From an uncultured Collinsella sp. (GTDB lineage Bacteria > Actinomycetota > Coriobacteriia > Coriobacteriales > Coriobacteriaceae): a DNA stretch of 26,538 nt. Below are positions 7,242 to 15,188 of the stretch, piece after piece (positions within the stretch are counted from its first letter, which is position 1; the number at the start of each line of letters is the position of its first letter). The position numbers and the translations under genes are program-made. Where the stretch lies: contig CAUFWM010000020.1 in NCBI GenBank assembly GCA_959596505.1, positions 1-26,538 of the forward strand, in the 5' to 3' direction. The notes under the pieces were generated by a model. The model was not told where the DNA came from, made no database searches, and saw only the letters and a list, made by a program, of their open reading frames with translations.

Positions 7242-8690
7242 CTACTGCGCGTCCGCCATAGTGTCGGCGAGCTCCTTGTACCAGAGTGCCGACTGCTTGA
7301 TGTAGCGTTTTTGCGTGTCGAAGTCGATGTAGAACAGGCCGTAGCGCTTGTTATAGCCATTGGCCCACGAGAACTGGTCCTGCAGGCTCCAGATAAAGTA
7401 GCCCTGGACGTCGACGCCCTCGGCTCGCGCCTGGAGCACCTTCTCCATGTGCTGGTCGACAAAGTCGATGCGCTCGGGATCGGCGACGATGCCGTTTGCG
7501 TCGGGCTCGGGGTCCTTGTGGCCCAGGCCGTTTTCGGTGATATAGATGACGGGGAGGTTGGGATAGGTGGCGCTGATGTGCTTGAGCGTGTCGTAGAGGC
7601 CTTGCGGGTAGATGAGCCAATCCCAGTCGGTGGTGGGGATACCCGGCATATCGACCTGCTGCCCGACGCCCTTAAACTTAAAGCACGAGGTGCCCTTGTC
7701 TCCGGTGCCGTTAAAGCTGTTGGTTGACTCGCCATCGTAGGCGGCGATAAACGCCGACTGATAGTAGTTGAGGCCGAACATATCGTTGCGGGGCGCCGCC
7801 TTGGCGAGCTCCTCCATGTCGCTGTCCTCAACCGTAAGTGTGGCGTTGTTGGCACGCAGAATCTCGTTGATGAGTGAGAGGGTGCGCGCGGAGTAGTGAC
7901 CCAGGAAGGCGCCGTCCATGATGAAGTCGGTGTAGAAGGCGTTGTACAGGTCGGCGGCGTGCTGGTCGGCGGGCGAGTCGGTGGCAGGATATGCCGGCGT
8001 CAGGACGTTGACCATGCCAATGCGTCCGCCCAGGTGCTCGGTCTCGTCAAGATCCTTATACAGGTTGACGGCGCGGGCGTGGGCAACGAGCTCGTTGTGC
8101 TGGCTCTGGATGCCGCTCGTCACATCAAAGTGATGGTTGGGCGGGAAGTTGCCTTGGATGTATTGGGAGTGCGAGAGGCTGATGAGCTCGTTGATGGTGA
8201 ACCAATTCTTGACCTCGCGGAACTCGCGGAAGCAGAACTCGGCATAGCGCACATAGGCGTCGACGGTCTTGCGGTTGAGCCAGTCGCCCTGGTTGAACAG
8301 GGCGGCGGGGGAGTCAAAGTGATGCAGGGACACATAGGGCTCGACGCCATACTTTTTGCAGCAGGCGAACAGCTCGTGGTAGTGCTTAACGCCCTCGGCG
8401 AGGGGTTCGGCATCGTCGCCGTTGGGGAAGATGCGGGTCCAGGCGATGGACACACGAATGGCGTTGAGTCCATGCTCGGCAGAAAGGCGGATATCCTCCT
8501 CGTAGCGGTTGTAGAAATCACTGGCCGGGTCGGGCAAAAAGCGACCCTGGGCGACAAGGTAATCGTCCCACATGGTCTTACCCTTGCCTGCCACCTTCGT
8601 GGAACCTTCCGTTTGGTACGCGGCGGTTGCGGCGCCCCAAACAAAGCCCTTCGGCAGCTGCTGTACGCGGTTTAGCAAAGACATATGCAT
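7242..8690 (-). CDS. lacG: 6-phospho-beta-galactosidase-like GH1, cassette 2
   Basis: A GH1 enzyme of 482 residues. Acid/base Glu168 sits in FTINEL and nucleophile Glu386 in ITENGLG. The phosphate-binding Ser441, Lys448 and Tyr450 and the galacto-type Trp442 are in FSWANGYNKRYG. These place it with 6-phospho-beta-galactosidases rather than 6-phospho-beta-glucosidases. It is clearly more divergent than the other two: WGAATAAYQTEGSTKVAG replaces FGGATAAYQVEGETRTHG, and the acid/base motif is TINEL rather than TFNEI. A different aglycone or beta-galactoside is therefore likely. Two start codons are possible, ATG at 8690 and ATG at 8684 (MSLLNRV). The GAGAGG ribosome site is 4 bases from the first and 10 from the second. 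It is the first gene of its operon. Confidence 0.88.
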   Translation of the reverse strand: MHMSLLNRVQQLPKGFVWGAATAAYQTEGSTKVAGKGKTMWDDYLVAQGRFLPDPASDFYNRYEEDIRLSAEHGLNAIRVSIAWTRIFPNGDDAEPLAEGVKHYHELFACCKKYGVEPYVSLHHFDSPAALFNQGDWLNRKTVDAYVRYAEFCFREFREVKNWFTINELISLSHSQYIQGNFPPNHHFDVTSGIQSQHNELVAHARAVNLYKDLDETEHLGGRIGMVNVLTPAYPATDSPADQHAADLYNAFYTDFIMDGAFLGHYSARTLSLINEILRANNATLTVEDSDMEELAKAAPRNDMFGLNYYQSAFIAAYDGESTNSFNGTGDKGTSCFKFKGVGQQVDMPGIPTTDWDWLIYPQGLYDTLKHISATYPNLPVIYITENGLGHKDPEPDANGIVADPERIDFVDQHMEKVLQARAEGVDVQGYFIWSLQDQFSWANGYNKRYGLFYIDFDTQKRYIKQSALWYKELADTMADAQ

Positions 8691-8708
8691 ACACCCTCTC
8701 GTCTCGCT

Positions 8709-8720
8709 GTTCGATATTGT
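8709..8720 (+). other. GTTCGATATTGT motif, copy 1
   Basis: This 12-mer recurs exactly at 15007-15018 upstream of lacF and with one change at 3940-3951. Here it lies between the cassette 2 lacG start and the operators. Its role is not known. Confidence 0.4.
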
Positions 8721-8804
8721 GCGTTTGCGCTCAGGAGGCTCCCTGGTTAGCGTTCAGCGGTGAAAAAGCCCGATAAACACTATCTTAAGATGATTAGAAC
8801 CAAA

Positions 8805-8842
8805 ATGAGCACGTGAACATTTGACAATGAGCACGTTAACAT
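8805..8842. promoter_or_regulatory. Two LacI-type operators, cassette 2
   Basis: ATGAGCACGTGAACAT (8805-8820) and ATGAGCACGTTAACAT (8827-8842) are two near-identical CG-centred 16-mers whose starts are 22 bp apart, about two helical turns. They lie 115-150 bp upstream of the cassette 2 lacG-lacE operon. A third copy is at 8959. They are the likely sites of the regulator at 9026-10063. Confidence 0.8.
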
Positions 8843-8882
8843 CCGGCTGGGATGTATAGAAACAAAACAACTTCAAACAGCC

Positions 8883-8911
8883 GCGAACGGTTGTATTTGT
8901 TCGGTAAGCGG
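8883..8911 (+). promoter_or_regulatory. GYGAACGGT element upstream of cassette 2 regulator
   Basis: GCGAACGGT (8883-8891) and the following TTTGTTCGGTAAGCGG match the element at 3934-3962. CGAAC and GTTCG also form an inverted repeat with a 10-base spacer. The element lies just upstream of the -35 box of the regulator promoter. Confidence 0.5.
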
Positions 8912-8917
8912 TTTTGA

Positions 8918-8947
8918 TTGACAGAAGTTTTCATGTTGTGGTATATG
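8918..8947 (+). promoter_or_regulatory. Promoter of cassette 2 LacI gene
   Basis: A perfect -35 TTGACA (8918-8923) is followed after 17 or 18 bases by GTATAT/TATATG at 8941-8947. An operator copy lies just downstream at 8959, which suggests autoregulation. Confidence 0.65.
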
Positions 8948-8958
8948 GCTCGGGTATC

Positions 8959-8974
8959 ATGAGCACGTTATCAA
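8959..8974 (+). promoter_or_regulatory. LacI-type operator, cassette 2, third copy
   Basis: ATGAGCACGTTATCAA differs from the 8827 operator only in its last bases. It falls just after the expected transcription start of the regulator gene, where a bound repressor would block its own transcription. Confidence 0.65.
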
Positions 8975-9025
8975 TGTATGTACGATGCGCCATGGGCGCG
9001 GGGAATAGTTGGGAAGCAGGTTAGC

Positions 9026-10063
9026 GTGGAAGGCATGGATCAGCAGACAAGGAATGGTCGTTCGGCGAGCGCGGCAGAGGTTGCGGCGCTCGCTGGCGTG
9101 AGCCGCCAGACTGTGTCTCGCGTGGTCAACGGTATGCCCAACGTGACGGAAAAGACGCGCAAGCGTGTGCTGGCCGCCATGGAAGAGCTGGGCTTTCGTC
9201 CCAATTTTGCTGGAGCGGCGTTGCGCGGCGGGTCGTATCGTTCTATTGGCCTGTGCATGTACAACATCACACGTGTCGGTAACCTGGCGACGCTCGAGGG
9301 TATCATGCAAGCGGCGCGCGAGCACGATTTTGCCGTCACTATGATCGAGATGGGCGGCGACAAGCCCTATGCACTTGCCGATGCCTCGCGCCGCATGGTC
9401 GAGCGACCCGTCGACGGCATGATTCTCAACATGAACCGCATGGCTCCCGATTTTGAGGAGTTTGTTCCCCAGCCGGGAGTGCGAACGGTCATCCTGTCCA
9501 TGTATGCGCATCCGCGCTGCACGACGATCGACTCCGACCAGTATGGTTCGTGCGAGCTGTTGACCAATTATCTGCTGGAACATGGTCACTCGAATATGCG
9601 GTTTGTGGCGGGTCCGGAAAACTCGATTTCCTCGCGTTTTCGTGAGGCCGGTTGGCGCGATACGCTGGGTCGTGCTCATGTCGATGCCGCTCCGATGCTG
9701 CGTGGCGATTGGAGTGCGGACAGTGGGTACGCCATGGGCGAGCGGATTGCGGCCGAGGTGCTTGCCGGCGGGTCGCAGGCGCCGACTGCCGTGCTTGCGG
9801 CAAATGACCAGATGGCGCTGGGCGTTATCGCCGCGCTCGAGAACGCGGGCCTGTCCGTGCCCGACGACGTGAGCGTGGTTGGTATCGACGACGCACTCGA
9901 GGGACTTGTTCCTCACAATCGACTGACGACGCTGCGATTTGATTTGCGCGGTGTCGGTAAGCTTGCGTTTGAGGCGGCGATTGGAGAGAGCTCGTCTATC
10001 GAGGCGATTCATGTGCCGAGTACGCTGGTCGAACGCTCGACTGTTAGGGACATACGGGGTTAG
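9026..10063 (+). CDS. LacI-family regulator, cassette 2
   Basis: A LacI/GalR repressor of 345 residues from the GTG at 9026, chosen because AGG lies 5 bases upstream. The in-frame ATG at 9035 (MDQQTRNGRS) has a ribosome site only 1 base away. The helix-turn-helix is AEVAALAGVSRQTVSRVVNG with recognition pair Arg-Gln. The hinge reads FAGAALRGG, keeping the Leu but with Ala in place of the usual Ser. The effector domain follows, with SVVGIDDAL near the C-terminus. It is divergent from the lacG-lacE operon, with two operators upstream of that operon and one over its own promoter. Its stop is followed after 8 bp by repeat cluster 3. Confidence 0.9.
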   Translation: MEGMDQQTRNGRSASAAEVAALAGVSRQTVSRVVNGMPNVTEKTRKRVLAAMEELGFRPNFAGAALRGGSYRSIGLCMYNITRVGNLATLEGIMQAAREHDFAVTMIEMGGDKPYALADASRRMVERPVDGMILNMNRMAPDFEEFVPQPGVRTVILSMYAHPRCTTIDSDQYGSCELLTNYLLEHGHSNMRFVAGPENSISSRFREAGWRDTLGRAHVDAAPMLRGDWSADSGYAMGERIAAEVLAGGSQAPTAVLAANDQMALGVIAALENAGLSVPDDVSVVGIDDALEGLVPHNRLTTLRFDLRGVGKLAFEAAIGESSSIEAIHVPSTLVERSTVRDIRG

Positions 10064-10071
10064 GTCCTACT

Positions 10072-10221
10072 CCGTTTGTCTCGATTTGTAACAGGTAGAC
10101 GGTCAAAAGCGGGCTACGTGTTACAGATTTAGATTCTTCGGAAAGAGCAATCCTGTTCGTCTCAATCTGTAACAGCTAGGACCAAAAAACTCGGCTAGAT
10201 GTTACAGATCGAGACAAACGG
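10072..10221. repeat. Palindromic repeat cluster 3 (two copies, MITE-like unit)
   Basis: Palindromes lie at 10079-10133 and 10160-10214, 55 bp each, with starts 81 bp apart. The whole 150-bp unit is bounded by inverted ends that begin CCGTTTGTCTCGAT and finish ATCGAGACAAACGG, so the cluster itself looks like one inverted-repeat element. The first copy has the AGACGGTCAAAAG centre and the second the AGGACCAAAAAAC centre, the same order as in cluster 2. It lies between the cassette 2 regulator and the cassette 3 operon terminator, which are convergent. Confidence 0.9.
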
Positions 10222-10233
10222 CTCCCGACCAGC

Positions 10234-10284
10234 CCAAAAACAAAAAGACCGGGGGCGGCGCGCCGTGTGACGTGCCGCCCCCGG
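10234..10284 (-). terminator. Terminator of the cassette 3 operon
   Basis: An 11-bp GC stem (CCGGGGGCGGC at 10249-10259 with 10274-10284) has a 14-base loop. On the minus strand it is followed by TCTTTTTGTTTTTGG. It lies 46 bases past the lacG stop. Confidence 0.88.
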
Positions 10285-10330
10285 CTGAGAAATGGGGACA
10301 GGTTGTGTGAGCGGGCAACCCCGCCAGCCG

Positions 10331-11770
10331 CTAGTCCAGACGACGGGTCTGCGCCACGTGCTTATACCAGTATGCGCTTGCCTTGGGCGTGCGCTTCTGG
10401 GTTTCAAAGTCAACGTAGAAGAAGCCGTAACGCTTGTTGTAGCCATTGGTCCAGGAGAACTGATCCTGCAGGCTCCATAGGAAGTAGCCGCCCACGTTGA
10501 CACCCACCTCCATGGCCTTGAGCAGCCAGCGCAGGTGCTGCTCGATGTAGTCGATGCGCGGCTGGTCGTCCACAAAGCCGTCTTTGTAGGGGTCCTTGTA
10601 GCCCATGCCGTTCTCGGTGATGAAGATCTGCTTGTAGTTGGGGTAGCGCTGCTTAATGTAGACGAGCAGATCGAACAGGCCCTCGGGATAGATGATCCAG
10701 TCCCAGTCGGTGGTGGGGACGCCGGGCTTGTTCACATGCTCGCCAATGCCCTTAACGCGCCAGCGGCCAGTGCCCTTCTCGCCCGTACCGTTGTGGTGCA
10801 GGTCGTTCTCGCCATCGTAGGCCTTCAAGAAGCGGCACTGGTAGTTGTTAACGCCCAGGTAGTCGTTGTAGAGCGCGGCCTCGCGCATGATTTCCAGATC
10901 CTCGTCTAGGATCTCGATGGTGCCGCCCGAGACGGCAGCCAAGCGGTTGGCGCACTCGAGGGTGTCGGGCGCGTAGTCGCCGCGGAAGGTGGCGTCGAGC
11001 AAGAACTGGTTCTGCAGCACGTGCTCGTTGTTGGCGGCTTTGATGTCGGCGGGGTCGTTCTCGTTGAGCGGATACTTAAACTCCAGCGACTGGATGACGC
11101 CGATCTTGCCCTTAAAACCGCCGTTGTGGAAGGCCAGTACTGCCTTGGCGTGGGCGAGCATCATGTTGTGCTCGCACTGGAAGGCCTCGGCCAGATGAGC
11201 TTTGACGCCACCGGGGAAGGTGCCCTCGATGTAGGTGTTGGAGGCGTCGGCCCAGATCTCGTTAAAGGTGAACCAGTAGGTCACCTGGTCGGCGTACTCC
11301 TTAAAGCAGAAGGTGGCAAAGTCCACAAAGGCGTCGATGGTCTCGCGGTTGAGGAAATCGCCCTTCTCAAAGAGGGGCAGCGGCGTGTCAAAGTGATGCA
11401 GCGTGACAAACGGCTCAACATGGTGCTTGTGGCACTCGGCGAAGAGATCGTGGTAGAACTGGACACCCTCGGGGTTGATTTCGCCGGTACCGTTGGGGAA
11501 GATGCGGCTCCAGGCGACGGAGAGGCGGATGCCGTTGATACCGAACTCCTCGCACAGCTCTAAGTCGACGGGGTACTGGTTGTAGAAGTCCGAAGCGGGA
11601 TCGGGGGAAAAGCGCCCCTGGGCCTCCAGGAAGTCGTCCCAGGCAACCTTGCCCTTACCGTGAGTGCGGGTCTCACCCTCTACCTGGTAGGCAGCGGTAG
11701 CACCGCCAAAGACAAAGTCCTCGGGAAACTGCGCAGGCGGGTTGGTGACGCTAGCAGGGTTAACGGACAT
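10331..11770 (-). CDS. lacG: 6-phospho-beta-galactosidase (GH1), cassette 3
   Basis: A GH1 enzyme of 479 residues. Acid/base Glu171 is in TFNEI, nucleophile Glu386 in ITENGMG, and the 6-phosphate-binding Ser439, Lys446 and Tyr448 with galacto-type Trp440 are in FSWTNGYNKRYG. It keeps the standard VTLHHFDTP motif that cassette 1 has altered. Of the three LacG proteins it reads closest to what I know of classical LacG from lactococci and staphylococci, for example AECHKHHVEPFVTLHHFDTP. The N-terminus has about six extra residues before the conserved FPEDFVFGGATAAY, and the upstream GGAT is a weak ribosome site. It follows the EIICB gene by 66 bp, separated by a hairpin. Confidence 0.93.
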   Translation of the reverse strand: MSVNPASVTNPPAQFPEDFVFGGATAAYQVEGETRTHGKGKVAWDDFLEAQGRFSPDPASDFYNQYPVDLELCEEFGINGIRLSVAWSRIFPNGTGEINPEGVQFYHDLFAECHKHHVEPFVTLHHFDTPLPLFEKGDFLNRETIDAFVDFATFCFKEYADQVTYWFTFNEIWADASNTYIEGTFPGGVKAHLAEAFQCEHNMMLAHAKAVLAFHNGGFKGKIGVIQSLEFKYPLNENDPADIKAANNEHVLQNQFLLDATFRGDYAPDTLECANRLAAVSGGTIEILDEDLEIMREAALYNDYLGVNNYQCRFLKAYDGENDLHHNGTGEKGTGRWRVKGIGEHVNKPGVPTTDWDWIIYPEGLFDLLVYIKQRYPNYKQIFITENGMGYKDPYKDGFVDDQPRIDYIEQHLRWLLKAMEVGVNVGGYFLWSLQDQFSWTNGYNKRYGFFYVDFETQKRTPKASAYWYKHVAQTRRLD

Positions 11771-11793
11771 GATGATCCAATCGTCTAAATCGA

Positions 11794-11827
11794 AGGGCCA
11801 GCCGGTCTTGGATGGTCGGCTGGCCCT
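11794..11827 (-). other. Intercistronic hairpin between lacE and lacG, cassette 3
   Basis: A perfect 11-bp stem (AGGGCCAGCCG and CGGCTGGCCCT) with a 12-base loop. On the minus strand it is followed only by TCGATTTAGA, a poor T run, so it could be a weak attenuator or an mRNA-stabilising structure. It overlaps no coding sequence. Confidence 0.5.
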
Positions 11828-11836
11828 GAGCGTTAC

Positions 11837-13612
11837 TTACTTCGAGAGCTGCTCGGAGACGAAGGCGAGAGACTTATCGCCGTTCTGGGAGAGCTCGATG
11901 TATTGCTTGCCACGGCAGGCGACGCACTTGTTGCCCACGCGCTCGCAGTCCTTCTGCAGGTCGGCCAGGTAGCTGGCGGCCTGCGGGGCCAGGACGACCA
12001 GGTCAAAGTCGGGGAGCATGTCCACGTGGTTGCCATAGGCCTCGGCAGCGGTTTCAAGATTGATGCCGCGCTCCTTGGCAGCCTTGGCCAGCGCGTTGGC
12101 GAGCAGGCCCGAGGTTCCGCCGCCCTGGCAGAGCACGAGCACGCGCTTGCCGTTGAGGTCGCTGGCGGTCGTTGCCTCGGCAGCGGATGCTGCAGAAGCG
12201 GCGGGGGAGTCGGCCTTCACGGCCTCGGCAGCAGCGCCGGCGGCAACGCTCTTGGCGTCAGCCTTGCCCTGGAAGGCATCGTTGAGCTTAGCGGCCTTCT
12301 CGGCGTTCTTGGCGGCGAGCTCCTCCTCGGAAATCTCGGCCTCCTCGGCGCACTTCTGGGCGTCATAGGCACGGAAGAACGGATAGTACAGAACGAAGTC
12401 GACGACCAGGATAAGGGCGAGCATCACAAAGGCGAGCGGCTGGAAGCCCAGGCCCATGATGGTGCCGATGGGGCCGGGGACGGTCCAAGGCAGGGTGTAC
12501 ATAAAGCCGTTCATGCCCAAGAAGTCGATAAAGATCTTGAGGATCCAGATGTTGGCGATCGGGGCAAAGACAAACGGGACAAAGAAGACGGGATTGAGCA
12601 CGATAGGTGCGGCGAACAGCAGCGGCTCGTTAACGGCAAAGCACACGGGGACGATGGCGGCCTTACCGACGGCGCGCATCTCCTGGGACTTGGCCAGGAA
12701 GCAGAACATAAAGACCAGGACGAGCGTGGCGCCGGTGCCGCCCATGCAGACGACGAAGTACTGGGCACCCTGGGTCAGGACAGCGGAAGCGTGCTGGCCG
12801 GCCTGGAACGCAGCCAGGTTGTCGGTCATATTGGCAACGAGAGCGGCGGCGATGGCGGGCTCGACGATCGAGGGGCCGTGGACGCCCACGAACCAGAAGA
12901 GGCTCATGGCGCCGTAGATCACAGCGAGGCCGATGTAGCCGTCGGCAGCGGTGAACAGGGGCTGGAACACCTGGATGACACCCTGGGCAAAGCAGAAGCC
13001 AAAGGCAGCGCGGAAGACGATGTCGAAGACCCAAAAGACGGTGATGCAGACGGAGAAGGGGATGATGTCCTTAAAGGTCTGCGAGATGTTGGGCGGAACC
13101 TGCTCGGGCATCTTGACGGTGATGTTACGCTTGATAAAGAACTTGTAGATGATGCCGGTCACAAACGCAGCGATGAAGGCGGTCAACAGGCCCTTGGAAC
13201 CAAGGTAGGTGGTGTTGAAGCCGCTGGCGGCGTCCGTGGCGATGGTGTCGCTCGAAAGGAGCAAGAAGCCGATGATGGCCGCGCACATGCACGAGATGAA
13301 GTTGATCTGGTTGTTCTTGGGCAGGTCGCGGTTCTGAGCGTCGGCGAAGTGCTTGGCCGTGGTAGCGGCGCAGGCGATGGCCAGGATGCCCATGGAGTAG
13401 TTGTAGCACTTCCACAGGGCGTTGTTGATGTCATCGGGCCAGTAGAAACCCCAGATGTTGGGGACCGAGGCTACCAAGCAGAAGATGGACGAGAAGATGA
13501 TGATGGGGATGACGGAGATAAAACCGTCACGGATCGCCTTGAGGTACTTGTTGCGGGCGATCGCGTTGAAAAAGGGCTGGCCCTTTTCGATGATGGCGAT
13601 GAGTTGCTCCAT
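11837..13612 (-). CDS. lacE: Lactose PTS permease, fused EIICB, cassette 3
   Basis: A 591-residue EIICB. The IIC domain has His245 in GVHGPS and Glu329 in NEPLLF. An Ala/Glu/Lys-rich linker spans about 415-485, and the IIB domain has phospho-Cys495 in VLCQGGGTSGLLANAL. This IIB, with AYGNHVDMLPDFDLVVLAPQ, is the most like classical staphylococcal and lactococcal LacE, while cassettes 1 and 2 share another form. IIC also differs from cassettes 1 and 2 early on (FYWPDDINNALWKCYNYSMG) and lacks their TIKLPKEVPGAIAQNFRD segment, having TVKMPEQVPPNISQTFKD. This cassette is therefore my best candidate for lactose itself. TAGGAG precedes the start by 6 bases. It has no IIA. Confidence 0.93.
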   Translation of the reverse strand: MEQLIAIIEKGQPFFNAIARNKYLKAIRDGFISVIPIIIFSSIFCLVASVPNIWGFYWPDDINNALWKCYNYSMGILAIACAATTAKHFADAQNRDLPKNNQINFISCMCAAIIGFLLLSSDTIATDAASGFNTTYLGSKGLLTAFIAAFVTGIIYKFFIKRNITVKMPEQVPPNISQTFKDIIPFSVCITVFWVFDIVFRAAFGFCFAQGVIQVFQPLFTAADGYIGLAVIYGAMSLFWFVGVHGPSIVEPAIAAALVANMTDNLAAFQAGQHASAVLTQGAQYFVVCMGGTGATLVLVFMFCFLAKSQEMRAVGKAAIVPVCFAVNEPLLFAAPIVLNPVFFVPFVFAPIANIWILKIFIDFLGMNGFMYTLPWTVPGPIGTIMGLGFQPLAFVMLALILVVDFVLYYPFFRAYDAQKCAEEAEISEEELAAKNAEKAAKLNDAFQGKADAKSVAAGAAAEAVKADSPAASAASAAEATTASDLNGKRVLVLCQGGGTSGLLANALAKAAKERGINLETAAEAYGNHVDMLPDFDLVVLAPQAASYLADLQKDCERVGNKCVACRGKQYIELSQNGDKSLAFVSEQLSK

Positions 13613-13670
13613 GCAATGCTCCTAAGAGTCGGTGGGTTAGCAACGATGGTAGCTTTTGACGTTCGGTTGC

Positions 13671-13694
13671 CAAAATGTTGACGTTGCCATTTTG
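13671..13694. promoter_or_regulatory. LacI-type operator, cassette 3, copy 1
   Basis: A 24-bp imperfect palindrome has outer arms CAAAATG and CATTTTG and a CG centre. Read on the minus strand its core is ATGGCAACGTCAACAT. It lies 58 bp upstream of the cassette 3 EIICB start. Confidence 0.75.
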
Positions 13695-13794
13695 TGACAC
13701 AAAAAAAGACGCGAACCGGTGGTTCCTGTGCCTGCGAACCGTCGATTCCTTACGCGTAAACGTTTGAGCCGCCCGGTGGCTCTGTGTTTGCACA

Positions 13795-13810
13795 ATGGCA
13801 ACGTTAACAT
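13795..13810 (+). promoter_or_regulatory. LacI-type operator, cassette 3, copy 2
   Basis: ATGGCAACGTTAACAT, matching the cassette 3 consensus, lies midway between lacE and the divergent regulator gene. Confidence 0.75.
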
Positions 13811-13848
13811 TTGGGCGACAAAAGCCGTTCGGGGAAGCAAAAATGTCG

Positions 13849-13857
13849 GTGAACGGT
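13849..13857 (+). promoter_or_regulatory. GYGAACGGT element upstream of cassette 3 regulator
   Basis: GTGAACGGT, the same 9-mer as upstream of the first and fourth LacI genes, lies 112 bp before the cassette 3 regulator start. TATACT at 13898-13903 downstream may be that gene's -10 box, but there is no good -35. Confidence 0.4.
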
Positions 13858-13939
13858 AGGTTTTGGGTGGTGAGCGTATGGTGGGGGAGGCGTTAGATAT
13901 ACTTGAAGACGTTTCATTTGACTGCGTAGGGTGCCACCA

Positions 13940-13955
13940 ATGGCATCGTTGACAT
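13940..13955 (+). promoter_or_regulatory. LacI-type operator, cassette 3, copy 3
   Basis: ATGGCATCGTTGACAT lies 14 bp before the regulator start codon, a position suited to autorepression. Confidence 0.65.
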
Positions 13956-13969
13956 AGAAAGATCGACCT

Positions 13970-14974
13970 ATGGCCGCTGTTAAAAAATCGGTATCCGTCA
14001 AAGACGTGGCGCGCCTCGCGGGCGTCTCGGAGCAGACGGTCTCGCGCACCGTGCACGATTCGCCCAGTGTGCGCCCCGAGACCAAGGAGCGCGTGCGTGC
14101 CGCCATGCGCGAGCTGGGGTATCGCCCCAATTTTGCCGGTCGATCGCTGCGCCGTGGCAAGTTTAAGACCGTCGGCGTCGCCATGTTCAACATTACCGGT
14201 ACCGGCAACCTCGACCGTATGGAGGGCTTTGCCGCCGCGGCCGACAAACATGGCTATGCCATCACCCTCACTAAAGTAGATGGACATCCCTATACCCTCG
14301 AGAGCGCATCGTCGCGTATGAGCGCGCTGCCGGTAGACGGCATGGTCGTGATCATGAATCGCATGCCGGCGGACTTTGGCACCTTCGAGCCGCTGCCCGG
14401 CATGCAGACGGTGCTCGTTACGATGTTGGAGCACCCGCTCTGTTCTACGGTCGATAACGACCAGTTCGATTGTTCGCGCCAGGTGGTCGAGTACTTGCTG
14501 GGGCGGGGGCACAAAACCGTGCACTTTATCTCGTGTCCCGAGCGCTCGCTTTCGGGCATGCGGCGCGAGGAAGGCTGGCGCGAGACATTGCGCGCGCATG
14601 GAATTGAGCCGCCGCGACTCGTCCGTGGGGATTGGACGGCACAGAGCGGATATGCTGCCGGTCAGGCTCTGGCGGAAGATCCGACCTGTACGGCCATTTA
14701 TGCTTCCAACGATGCCATGGCATACGGCTGCATTCGCGGGCTCGAGTCGTGCGGAAGGCGTGTGCCCGAGGACGTGAGCGTGGTGGGTGTTGATGACAGC
14801 CTGGGCGATATCGTGCCCGACCGTCGCCTGACCACGGTGCGCTTTGACAACAAGCGCGTCGGCATGTGGGCGGTCGACAAGATTGCCGGCGCCGAGGGCG
14901 TTGAACCCGGTGTGGAGCACATGCTGTTTCCGGGCGTGCTCGTCGAGGGCGATACGGTGCGCGATGTACGCTAG
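13970..14974 (+). CDS. LacI-family regulator, cassette 3
   Basis: A LacI/GalR repressor of 334 residues starting MAAVKKSVSVKDVARLAGVS. The recognition helix is VSEQTVSRTVHD, with pair Glu-Gln. It ends in Thr-Val-His where the family usually has Val-Val/Ile-Asn. The hinge is FAGRSLRRG. The effector domain follows, with SVVGVDDSLG near the C-terminus. The ribosome site is weak (AGAAAG). It is divergent from the cassette 3 lacE-lacG operon, with three ATGGCAACGTTAACAT-type sites in the 357-bp gap. No repeat cluster follows it, unlike the first two regulators. It is followed by lacF on the same strand after 214 bp. Confidence 0.9.
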   Translation: MAAVKKSVSVKDVARLAGVSEQTVSRTVHDSPSVRPETKERVRAAMRELGYRPNFAGRSLRRGKFKTVGVAMFNITGTGNLDRMEGFAAAADKHGYAITLTKVDGHPYTLESASSRMSALPVDGMVVIMNRMPADFGTFEPLPGMQTVLVTMLEHPLCSTVDNDQFDCSRQVVEYLLGRGHKTVHFISCPERSLSGMRREEGWRETLRAHGIEPPRLVRGDWTAQSGYAAGQALAEDPTCTAIYASNDAMAYGCIRGLESCGRRVPEDVSVVGVDDSLGDIVPDRRLTTVRFDNKRVGMWAVDKIAGAEGVEPGVEHMLFPGVLVEGDTVRDVR

Positions 14975-15006
14975 GGCGCGGATCTGTTTGGGTTGCCGCT
15001 AATTGT

Positions 15007-15110
15007 GTTCGATATTGTTCAGATTGGTTTAAAAACCGTTCACGGGCGAAAAGTGACCGTTCATAGTTCGAAATTACGTTTTGAGCTGTTCTTTTTTGTT
15101 TGAATGTTAT
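15007..15110 (+). promoter_or_regulatory. lacF promoter region with GTTC/GAAC sites
   Basis: The region holds GTTCGATATTGT (15007-15018), then two inverse copies of the GYGAACGGT family (ACCGTTCAC at 15035-15043 and ACCGTTCAT at 15056-15064). A possible promoter follows: TTGAGC (15081-15086), 18 bases, TGTTAT (15105-15110). None of the 16-bp LacI operators is seen. I infer that lacF is controlled by a factor common to the locus rather than by one cassette regulator. Confidence 0.45.
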
Positions 15111-15188
15111 TGTTTCTGTCATACACAACGCAGCGCGTATGCCCGGACGCGATGCTCTCCATTGGTTCATATGTGAAAGGAACGCAAT

